DNA from: Scatosoma sp048465415 | Lineage (GTDB): Bacteria > Bacillota > Clostridia > Christensenellales > Borkfalkiaceae | Direction: 5' to 3' | NCBI GenBank assembly: GCA_048465415.1 | Contig: DBFWLO010000008.1 | Location: 62,001 to 126,000, forward strand | Length of the DNA stretch: 64,000 bases | Shown: positions 46,884 to 54,557 of the stretch, one piece after another | How the letters are laid out: each line of letters opens with the position of its first letter | Numbering within the stretch: the first letter of the stretch is position 1 | Notes under the pieces: model-generated | The model's input: the letters and a program-made list of their open reading frames with translations, nothing else | Database searches by the model: none | What the model was told of the DNA's origin: nothing | Translations under genes and position numbers: made by a program

Positions 46884-47894
46884 ATTACGGCAGTCATCAA
46901 ACAAACAATCGACACCGGATCGGTGGACAGGCTTTCCCGCATTTTAGGCACGTTCGACGAAAACCTTACGCTTTTATCGCGCGAGCTCAATCTCGTTTCC
47001 TATGTGGACGGGGTGAAGATCCAGCTCGAAGGCGAGGAAAAAGAAGCGGCGGTGGGCGCGGAGGTGCTGGCGGCGCTTCTGAAATTTGCGGAGCGGGGCG
47101 AAAGCGTCGATAAGAGCCGTATCGTGTACTGTATCGAGCTCGCGAAGGAAGGCCGCGTCGGCGACATCGCGGGGATCCTCGAAGGGGTAGTGGCCGTCAC
47201 CTCCCGCGGCAAGCAGATCCGATGCAAGACGGTCGGGCAGAAGCAGTACGTGGAGGCCGTGAAGAAGAACACGGTGGTGTTCGGCGTGGGGCCGGCGGGC
47301 ACGGGCAAGACCTATCTCGCCGTATGTCTGGCGGTGGCGGCGTTCAAGAGCAAACAGGTGGAGAAGATCATTCTCACCCGCCCCGCCGTGGAAGCGGGCG
47401 AGAAACTGGGCTTTCTGCCCGGCGATTTGCAGACGAAGGTGGATCCTTACCTGCGGCCCCTGTACGACGCGCTGCAGGAAATGCTCGGTATGGAAACGTA
47501 TACGAAACTGATGGAAAAGGGCGTCATCGAGGTCGCGCCCCTCGCCTATATGCGGGGCAGGACTTTGTCCAACGCTTTCATTATCCTCGACGAGGCGCAG
47601 AATACCACGAAGGAACAGATGAAAATGTTCCTCACGCGCATGGGCGAGGGCAGCAAGACGGTAGTGACGGGAGACGTGACGCAGATAGATCTGCCGGAGG
47701 GCAAAACGAGCGGTCTCGTACACGCGATAAAGATTTTAAAAGGCGTCGAAGGGATTCGGATCTGCCGGCTCACGGATAAAGACATCGTCCGGCACCCGAT
47801 GGTGATGCGGATCATACGCGCTTACGAAACGGACGCCGAGCAAACTCGTAAGACGACGGAAACGAAAGCTGCGAAGGAGAAAAACGAAGGATGA
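46884..47894 (+). CDS. phoH: PhoH-family ATPase, apparent ATT start
   Basis: 336 residues if begun at ATT 46884. That codon lies 5 bases after GGAGG (46874-46878) and gives an N-terminus of normal PhoH length; the first standard start, GTG 46923, has no SD. The ATPase domain has Walker A GPAGTGKTYLAV, Walker B FIILDEAQNTT and the conserved TRPAVEAGEKLGFLPGD. PhoH (YbeZ) works next to YbeY in rRNA maturation, and the two are encoded in the same operon here. The gene overlaps pgpH by 4 bases. ATT starts are rare (infC is the known example), so a sequencing error is also possible. Confidence 0.9.
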   Translation: MTAVIKQTIDTGSVDRLSRILGTFDENLTLLSRELNLVSYVDGVKIQLEGEEKEAAVGAEVLAALLKFAERGESVDKSRIVYCIELAKEGRVGDIAGILEGVVAVTSRGKQIRCKTVGQKQYVEAVKKNTVVFGVGPAGTGKTYLAVCLAVAAFKSKQVEKIILTRPAVEAGEKLGFLPGDLQTKVDPYLRPLYDALQEMLGMETYTKLMEKGVIEVAPLAYMRGRTLSNAFIILDEAQNTTKEQMKMFLTRMGEGSKTVVTGDVTQIDLPEGKTSGLVHAIKILKGVEGIRICRLTDKDIVRHPMVMRIIRAYETDAEQTRKTTETKAAKEKNEG

Positions 47895-49402
47895 ACATAC
47901 GGGAAGGCGAATTGATTTGGACGCGAAAAGAAGCGGTGAAGAGCGCGCTTCTCTTTACGCTCCACCTCTTTGTGGTGCTCCTGATCGTAGCACTGCTTCT
48001 GCTTTGGGATAAATTCGGGAATTTTTCCGAAACGATAAAAAATAACCGCGCTAACTACCTCTACATGGTATTTTGCATTTTCCTCCTCGTGGGGATCATG
48101 TACTTTTACTTTTTCTTCGAGGATCGGCGCATGCTGACGAGCGGGAAGAACATCGCGCTCGTTTTCACGGTGCTCGACCTGTGCGTCGTCGTCTCTTTTT
48201 TATTCGGGCAGTACGTGCATATCTACGCCCGGCCGGTCGCGCTGGCGGCGCTGCTCGTATTTGTGCTCGTCGGGCGCAGGGACGCTATTTTCATGAACAT
48301 GATCTGCGCGATCCTCATGTTTATCATCGATAACTTCGCCGAGGGCACGGCGACGGCGAACAACGTCTATTCATCTTTTATCATCGCGTTCACGGCAGGT
48401 ATGATCGCCATCTTTTTTGGCAATAAAGCAAAGACGCGCTTTCAGGTGGTGGGGATCGGTCTCGTCATCGTCCTGCCCGTCGATTTCATCATCTTTCTTT
48501 TGGAGGTATCCGGTCTCGCGGGCGGCGGCGCATTGCCTCCCACGGAAATCACCGGTTTGCAGCGCGTGCTCATGCAGATGGGCTACGGACTTTTGGGCGG
48601 CATCATGTCGGCGGTGCTCTTCCTCGCGCTGCTGCCGATTTTCGAATCGCTCTTCAACTGTCTCACGGTGTTCCGGCTTCGGGAATTGACGAGTTCGGAC
48701 GCCAAGCTCCTCAAAAAGCTCAAAGAGGAAGCGCCGGGCACTTTCAATCACTCGATGGTGGTAGCGCAGCTTGCGGAAGCGTGCGCGGCGAATCTCGGCG
48801 AGGACGTGGACTACGCCCGCGCCGCGGCTTTCTATCACGACGTGGGAAAACTGCATCAGCCCGAATACTTCACGGAAAACCAGGGCGAATATAATCTGCA
48901 TGACGAACTGACGCCCGAGCTTTCGGCAGACATTATCCGTTCGCATACTCAGGACGGCTACGAGCTGATCCGCGCGCATCATCTGCCGCAGTTCCTCGCG
49001 GACGTCGCTCTCCAACACCACGGCACCATGCCCATTCGCTATTTCTATGCCAAAGCGCTGAAAATGACGGACGGGGAGCTCAACATCGAGGATTTCTCTT
49101 ATCCCGGGCCCAAACCAAAAACGAAGATCGCGGCGATCGTCATGATCGCCGACGCGTCGGAAGCGGTGGTGCGCTCCATGCAGAAACGTACGCCGGAGGA
49201 AGTGGAAAAGGCGATCCGCGCGATCATCGAGGAACGCATGGACCTCGAACAGTTCTCCGACTGCAACGTCACGATGGCGGATCTGACGATCATTCGCCGC
49301 ACGCTCGTGAGCACGCTGACGGGAGTCTATCACCACCGCGTGAAATACCCTTCGATCAAGTATAAGCATACGGACGGCAAGACGACGGGTGAAAATCAAT
49401 GA
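47891..49402 (+). CDS. pgpH: HD-domain membrane phosphodiesterase PgpH, lacking 7TMR-HDED
   Basis: 503 residues against about 700 for YqfF/PgpH. A first membrane segment (residues 20-40) is followed by only about 20 residues before the seven-segment 7TM region, where the family has an extracellular HDED domain of about 250 residues. The cytoplasmic HD domain is complete: HSMVVAQLAE, FYHDVGKL, HTQDGYELIRAHHLPQFLADVALQHHG and ADASEAVVRS. It should hydrolyse c-di-AMP. Coupled to phoH and ybeY by 4-base overlaps. Confidence 0.9.
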   Translation: MNIREGELIWTRKEAVKSALLFTLHLFVVLLIVALLLLWDKFGNFSETIKNNRANYLYMVFCIFLLVGIMYFYFFFEDRRMLTSGKNIALVFTVLDLCVVVSFLFGQYVHIYARPVALAALLVFVLVGRRDAIFMNMICAILMFIIDNFAEGTATANNVYSSFIIAFTAGMIAIFFGNKAKTRFQVVGIGLVIVLPVDFIIFLLEVSGLAGGGALPPTEITGLQRVLMQMGYGLLGGIMSAVLFLALLPIFESLFNCLTVFRLRELTSSDAKLLKKLKEEAPGTFNHSMVVAQLAEACAANLGEDVDYARAAAFYHDVGKLHQPEYFTENQGEYNLHDELTPELSADIIRSHTQDGYELIRAHHLPQFLADVALQHHGTMPIRYFYAKALKMTDGELNIEDFSYPGPKPKTKIAAIVMIADASEAVVRSMQKRTPEEVEKAIRAIIEERMDLEQFSDCNVTMADLTIIRRTLVSTLTGVYHHRVKYPSIKYKHTDGKTTGENQ

Positions 49403-49887
49403 AGGATAATTTCCGCATTTATTGCGAGAGCGGGGAATTTCCGGCCGCGGACGTGAAGGCGCTCGAAGAGGCGCTGGGCGGACTCGCGGAGTCGGACGTG
49501 CCGCTGGCGGCGGAGTTCGTGTTTACGGACGAAGAGGAGATCCGCCGTTTGAACCGCGAGCTTCGCGGCGTCGATAAAGTGACGGACGTTCTGAGTTTTC
49601 CCTCTCTCGAAGGGATTAAGGGCGAACCGCTCAAAAAAGCGGACTATGCCGCGGATATCGACGACGAGGGCAACCTGTTCATAGGTTCGGTGGCGGTATG
49701 CACTAGCCGCGCTCGGGAACAGGCGGAGGAATACGGACATTCTTACAACCGGGAACTGCATTATCTTCTCGTACACGGCGTCATGCACTGTCTCGGTTAC
49801 GACCACATGACGGACGGGGAACGGGCGGAGATGCGGGAACGAGAGGAAAGCGTTCTGAAAAAACTCGGTCTCACGCGGGACGAGTGA
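49399..49887 (+). CDS. ybeY: Endoribonuclease YbeY (rRNA maturation)
   Basis: 162 residues. The zinc-binding signature is HGVMHCLGYDHMTDGE, equivalent to HGxLHLxGYDH, preceded by DVLSFPSLEG and LFIGSVAVC. It trims the 3' end of 16S rRNA and takes part in 70S quality control. It overlaps pgpH by 4 bases and precedes era, the usual order, although dgkA and cdd found between them in many Firmicutes are absent. Confidence 0.95.
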   Translation: MKDNFRIYCESGEFPAADVKALEEALGGLAESDVPLAAEFVFTDEEEIRRLNRELRGVDKVTDVLSFPSLEGIKGEPLKKADYAADIDDEGNLFIGSVAVCTSRAREQAEEYGHSYNRELHYLLVHGVMHCLGYDHMTDGERAEMREREESVLKKLGLTRDE

Positions 49888-49924
49888 ACCGGGACGGAAA
49901 AATTTAACGGACATAAGGAAAAAC

Positions 49925-50821
49925 ATGAGAAGCGGATACGTAGCGGTCATCGGCAGAGCGAATGCCGGAAAAAGCACTTTGATAAACGTAATGGTGGGCG
50001 AGAAGGTCTCGATCGTATCGCCCAAGCCCCAGACGACGCGGGACAGGATCCTCGGCGTGCTGACGAAGGAGGACTACCAGATCGTGTTTGTGGACACGCC
50101 TGGCATCTATAAGGCGCATAACGCGCTGACGGATATGATGATGCGGACGACGGACACGAGCGCCAAGGGCGTGGACTTCCTGCTCTATGTGCTGGACGGA
50201 CACGAAGGAGTGCGGGAGGAAGACTTTGCGCTGATTGGAAAATATAAAGCGCTGGGACTCCCGATGGCCGTCGCGTATACGAAGATCGACATCATGCCGA
50301 AGGAAAATATTCCTCTCGACATGGCGAAGTTCGCCGACTCGGGAATCGACCTCGACGTATTCCCCGTCTCGGCGCGGAAGGGAAAGAACGTCGCGAAGCT
50401 GGAAGAATTTCTCGCCGGGAATATGCCGGAGGGAGAAAAAATTTTCACGGAGGAAGTCGTATCGGATAAGAGCGAGCGCTTTATGATCGCCGAAATCATG
50501 CGCGAAAAAATATTGCTCAAATTCGATAAAGAAATTCCTCACGGCATCGCGGTCGTCATCAACACCTTCCGTCTCGGCGAAAACGGCGTGTACGAAGTCA
50601 ACCTCGACATCGTCTGCGAAAAGCCCGGCCATAAAGCCATTCTCATCGGCAAACAGGGGCGCGCGATCAAAGAGGTGTCCTCCTTTGCCCGCCAGGACAT
50701 GGAGAAATTTCTCGGCGCCAAAGTCTTTTTGACGACGTTCGTCAAAGTCAAGGAGGACTGGCGGGACAAGCCTGGCCTTCTCAAAGAGTACGGCTACGAG
50801 GATCTGCGTAGTAACCGATAA
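49925..50821 (+). CDS. era: GTPase Era
   Basis: 298 residues. G1 is GRANAGKST, G2 region PQTTRDRILG, G3 DTPGIY, G4 TKID in place of NKxD, and the C-terminal KH domain has ILIGKQGRAIKEV. It binds the 3' end of 16S rRNA during 30S assembly. The Thr at the first G4 position is unusual but is found in some Era/TrmE-type GTPases. It sits between ybeY and yqzL/recO. Confidence 0.95.
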   Translation: MRSGYVAVIGRANAGKSTLINVMVGEKVSIVSPKPQTTRDRILGVLTKEDYQIVFVDTPGIYKAHNALTDMMMRTTDTSAKGVDFLLYVLDGHEGVREEDFALIGKYKALGLPMAVAYTKIDIMPKENIPLDMAKFADSGIDLDVFPVSARKGKNVAKLEEFLAGNMPEGEKIFTEEVVSDKSERFMIAEIMREKILLKFDKEIPHGIAVVINTFRLGENGVYEVNLDIVCEKPGHKAILIGKQGRAIKEVSSFARQDMEKFLGAKVFLTTFVKVKEDWRDKPGLLKEYGYEDLRSNR

Positions 50822-50917
50822 CTTCGTCGTCTCAGCCCTGCCCCGCCGCGCTGTATAAAAAGCCTTCCTTCTCCGCACTCTAAGTACGGGGGAATCCCCC
50901 GCGGGGAGGAATCATGT

Positions 50918-51037
50918 ATGCATCGCGGAAAAGACGACAACGGCGCTTCGCGTCTGGCTTGGGAAATGTTTGAAAAGACGGGGAATATCAGTTATTACAT
51001 GCTTTATCACGAGCTGAAAAATTCCAAAAAGTTTTAA
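50918..51037 (+). CDS. yqzL: YqzL-like small protein
   Basis: 39 residues: SRLAWEMFEKTGNISYYMLY and HELKN closely match the YqzL pattern W-x-F-x-x-TGNI-x-x-Y-L-L. GGGGAGGA lies 8 bases upstream. The gene is in its usual place between era and recO. Function unknown. A hairpin GGGGG-AAT-CCCCC precedes the SD. Confidence 0.85.
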   Translation: MHRGKDDNGASRLAWEMFEKTGNISYYMLYHELKNSKKF

Positions 51038-51076
51038 GAGAGAAAGCGGAACGACCGGGAAGGCGAGGGAAGATCA

Positions 51077-51796
51077 ATGGAGTTCAAAACGGACGCGCTG
51101 GTCCTGCGGGCGACGGATTATAAGGAAAACGACAAGCTGCTCACTTTGTTCACGCCCTCGCGCGGCAAACTGACGGCGGGAATTCGCGGCGTGAGGAAAG
51201 CGAAAGCGAAGCTCTCCTTCGCCGCCCAGCCCTTCTGTTTCGCAGAGTACGTATTGGCGGAAAAAAGCGGCAGACACACGGTGATCTCCGCCTATCTCTA
51301 CGACGGCTTCTTTTCCCTGCGCACCGACATCGTGCGTTATTACGCGGCGTGCTCGGTGCTCGAAATCTGCAACGCGCTGCTGGTCGAGGACGGGGAGAGC
51401 GAAGCGCTCTTTATCGCGGCGGTGGAAGCGCTGAAAAATTTCAGTCTCACCGAAGGCGACGCGGCGGAGATACTCTTGTCCTTTTGTCTCACCGCTCTTC
51501 ACGAATCGGGCTATATGCTCGATTTAGACGATTGCGGCGTATGCGGCGGCGAGGTGAAAGGGGAAGTATATTTCGATTTCGAGGCGGGTTACTTCACTTG
51601 TTCGTCCTGCGCTTCGGGCGTTCGCGCCAGCGAAGCTACTTACGAAACCTTGCGCAAATGCGCGGGGCTGACCTATGCGGAAGAGAAAACGTCCGGCGGG
51701 CGGAAGCGCGCCCTGCGGCTGATGAAAACATACCTTGCCGAAAAGACGGAGGAAGAGTATCCGTGCTTCGGCGAATTTATCCGTCTTTACGAATAG
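51077..51796 (+). CDS. recO: DNA repair protein RecO
   Basis: 239 residues. The N-terminal OB fold (TDALVLRATDYKENDKLLTLFTPSRGKLTAGIRGVRKAKAK, interrupted here only for reading) is followed by the helical domain and a zinc-finger CGVCGG / CSSCASG. It loads RecA with RecF/RecR in recombinational repair. It closes the era cluster. Confidence 0.95.
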   Translation: MEFKTDALVLRATDYKENDKLLTLFTPSRGKLTAGIRGVRKAKAKLSFAAQPFCFAEYVLAEKSGRHTVISAYLYDGFFSLRTDIVRYYAACSVLEICNALLVEDGESEALFIAAVEALKNFSLTEGDAAEILLSFCLTALHESGYMLDLDDCGVCGGEVKGEVYFDFEAGYFTCSSCASGVRASEATYETLRKCAGLTYAEEKTSGGRKRALRLMKTYLAEKTEEEYPCFGEFIRLYE

Positions 51797-51946
51797 AAAA
51801 GCGGGCTGTTCGGCGCAGTCTGCCGCAGGAAAAAGACGGAAAAACGGGGAACATAACAAAGCGGCGCCCCGCCGCGGATAACGGGTTTTATGGGAAACAA
51901 AAACAACGAAAACACACAAAAACAAACAAAGGAACAGGAAAGACCT

Positions 51947-54283
51947 ATGGTTACGAGAGCCGAAAAAGCGAACAGGATGAAAAATATCCTCCGCGAATTA
52001 CTGCAAGACAGAACATATAAATGGAACGAAATTCTGGAAGCGTCCGCAAAGATTTACGAGGAACGCTATCCTGGCGAAACGCCCGACGCCAACGATCTCA
52101 AAGGAAAGATCGGTTCGGTGCTGAGTCTCATGGAGGACGGCGGCGAAATGCGTTTTGAGGCGGGCACCTGCTCGTTGATTCGTTCCGACGGGAAAAAGAC
52201 GGAAGATAAAGCGTTCGCGCCGGCAAGCGAAGAAAAGAAATCAGAGCCGGCCGCGCAGTCTTCGGCGCCTTCGGCGGCGACAGCGGAAGCCAAGCCCGGG
52301 GCCGAAAAGAAACCGACGTCTAAAACCAGGAAAGCGCCCGCGAAAAAAGCGGAACCCGCGGCGAAGAAAGAAGAAAAGACCGAAGAGAAGAAGCCGGAAA
52401 AAGCGCCCGCCGCGCCCAAAAAACGCGCCGCGGCGAAAGTCGCGAAAGCCGCGTTAAAGCCGGAAGAAACCCTTGTCGAAAAAGCGGCGGAGACACCCGC
52501 GCCGGAAAAGTCGGTCCCTGCCCCCGCGGCAGAAAAGCCCGCGGCGAAAAAGCGCGTCAGAAAAACCAAAACGGAAGAAAATACGGCGGAGGAAACGAAA
52601 GTCCTCGAAGGTGTGGCCCCAAAAAGACGGGGCCGAAAACCGAAGGCGGTCCAGCTTTTGATGCCGGGCGCGCCCGAAGAAGTGCGCCCCGAACCCGCCG
52701 AACCTAAGGAACCGGTAAAAGCGCCCCTGCCCGAGCAAACCCTGTTCGATTTATCGAAAGAAGCGACGTCGGAAGAGCCTGTGAAAACGGAAAATGAAAC
52801 GCCCGGGGCTGAGACGAGCGATAAGAAAACAGAAGTCGTTAACCCTGCCGTAAACGAAAAAACGACGGAAAAGACCGCGGAGAAACCCGCCGAACCGGAA
52901 TACAAGGAAAAGAAAGAGAACGCCTTGACGGTAAAGCCGGAAGCGAAAGTGGCTCCCGTATTCGACATGACGCTCCTGCTGGGCGGAAAAAAAGACCAAA
53001 ATGCGGGTAAAAAAGAAACGGCGGCCGACAAAAAACCGTTTATCGCGGAAAAAATCGTCGCCCCGTCGCCCGCCCCCGCCCCCCAGCAGCCCGCGCCTGC
53101 GGCGGTCGTTCCCGCAAGCCGCGAAACGAAGCCTGTGGTGTCCGCAACGCCGTCTGCGGCGGCCGCGGACAAACCCGTCTCGGCGACTGCCGCCGATAAG
53201 CCTGTCGCTTCCGAGGCGGCGCCCGCGGAGCAAAAGCGGGAGGAAAACGTCCTTTCCGCCGCCCTCAACGCGCGGGAACCGAAAAAGACGGTTTTGCCCG
53301 AGTTTGCTTTTCTCGGCAACGCGGCGGCGAAACCGGCGTCCGCTTCCGCGAGCGGAAACGGAATTTCCCAGCCTTCCCGCGGCACGGCGCAGGCGCTGAA
53401 AGAAAAAGAACCCGCCCGTGCGGGCGAAACGCAGTCGGGCGGCGCGAACGCGGGCCCTGTCCGAAGCGGCAATATCGCGGCGGCGAAACCGGGAGCAAAC
53501 GTCAGTAACGCGACTACGGATAAACTCCGTCAGCCGGCGGCGCAGGCTTCCGTTTTGAAGCAGTCGGCGCCCGCGGTACAACCGACGCAGTCCGCTCAGC
53601 CGAGCCGCGCGAAAGCGCAGACGGAACAGGCGTTAAAGCCCGCAGAGGGCGGCCAGGGGAGCGTCGGCGGCGCGTCGAACGGACGCCGGGGCGGACATCG
53701 CGGCCGCGGCAGAACGGCGGCGGCTTTGCCGGAAACGCCGGAAGGAGTTTTGAAAGCGGAATTTTTGAAACGGCTGCGCTCGCTCGGCGGCGATTATTTC
53801 GAATATTACTCCGTATACCTGCTCGAAAGGTATTCCCTGAGAAACGGCAGAAGATTAGAGGGCATGCGCGTATCGGGCGGAGAACGGGACGGCGGTATAG
53901 ACGGCGAAATCGAGCTTACGGATAAGTTCGGATTCCGCGAAACCATCTACATACAGTCGAAGAACTGGGATCCCTCCAAAGGGGATCTGGACAAGTGGGT
54001 GGTAGGCGAAACGCTGTTGCAGCAATTCATCGGCGCGGTGGCGTGCCGGCAGGCGAAGGAGGGCAAACGCCACAGCCGGGGCATTTTTATCACTACGTCG
54101 CATTTCACGCCCGAAGCCAGGGAGCTTCTCGAAACGATGTCGGATAACTTCATCGGCTACGACGAGGACGACGTGTTTGAAGCGGCGAAGGAATGTTCCT
54201 TCGGGCTCATGGAGAAGGACGGCGAATGGCAGCTCGACGAAGCGCTGCTTTCCGGCGGCAAAGCCTTCTTCAATCTGTTGTAA
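51947..54283 (+). CDS. Mrr-type nuclease with N-terminal HTH-like domain and very long linker
   Basis: 778 residues from ATG 51947 (AGGAAAG about 7 bases upstream); an ATG at 51890 has no SD. Residues 1-85 form a helical domain (KNILRELLQDRTYKWNEILE, DANDLKGKIGSVLSLMEDGG) like an HTH. Residues about 90-600 are low complexity, rich in Ala, Pro, Lys and Glu, with repeats such as KKAEPAAKKEEK. Residues 600-778 are an Mrr_cat-like PD-(D/E)xK fold: DGGID (Asp648, Asp652), YIQSKNW (Gln670, Lys672), QQFIGAV and GIFITTSHFTPEA. Mrr cleaves modified DNA in E. coli. No methylase is nearby. Inserted between recO and ppdK. Confidence 0.8.
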   Translation: MVTRAEKANRMKNILRELLQDRTYKWNEILEASAKIYEERYPGETPDANDLKGKIGSVLSLMEDGGEMRFEAGTCSLIRSDGKKTEDKAFAPASEEKKSEPAAQSSAPSAATAEAKPGAEKKPTSKTRKAPAKKAEPAAKKEEKTEEKKPEKAPAAPKKRAAAKVAKAALKPEETLVEKAAETPAPEKSVPAPAAEKPAAKKRVRKTKTEENTAEETKVLEGVAPKRRGRKPKAVQLLMPGAPEEVRPEPAEPKEPVKAPLPEQTLFDLSKEATSEEPVKTENETPGAETSDKKTEVVNPAVNEKTTEKTAEKPAEPEYKEKKENALTVKPEAKVAPVFDMTLLLGGKKDQNAGKKETAADKKPFIAEKIVAPSPAPAPQQPAPAAVVPASRETKPVVSATPSAAAADKPVSATAADKPVASEAAPAEQKREENVLSAALNAREPKKTVLPEFAFLGNAAAKPASASASGNGISQPSRGTAQALKEKEPARAGETQSGGANAGPVRSGNIAAAKPGANVSNATTDKLRQPAAQASVLKQSAPAVQPTQSAQPSRAKAQTEQALKPAEGGQGSVGGASNGRRGGHRGRGRTAAALPETPEGVLKAEFLKRLRSLGGDYFEYYSVYLLERYSLRNGRRLEGMRVSGGERDGGIDGEIELTDKFGFRETIYIQSKNWDPSKGDLDKWVVGETLLQQFIGAVACRQAKEGKRHSRGIFITTSHFTPEARELLETMSDNFIGYDEDDVFEAAKECSFGLMEKDGEWQLDEALLSGGKAFFNLL

Positions 54284-54439
54284 AGGTTGTAAATAACGCG
54301 GATCCGCGGCGGAACCCGGGGGAGAAAAATCTTCCGGATCTCCGTCCGCGGCTTCTTTCGTCTGCGGAAGAGAATGTTTGAAAAAACAAAAATATTTGAT
54401 AAAAAAGCGAAAAAATCCGAAAAACTTCCCGCGAAAGGC

Positions 54440-54468
54440 TTGATATTTCTCGCGATTTATATTAGAAT
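54440..54468 (+). promoter_or_regulatory. Sigma-A promoter of ppdK
   Basis: TTGATA (54440-54445), 17 bases, TAGAAT (54463-54468). The leader of about 80 bases is AT-rich and ends in GGAGG. Confidence 0.7.
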
Positions 54469-54557
54469 AGAAGATGACTGAAACGAGGCCGAAAAAAGTA
54501 AACGGCAGAAATTTTTAATAATAAGTTAATAATCTCAAATGGAGGAAAGAATCAATT

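Noticed and set aside
50880..50910. Hairpin GGGGG-AAT-CCCCC as a terminator for era
   Set aside because: No T run follows; it lies over the SD of yqzL and is more likely leader structure.
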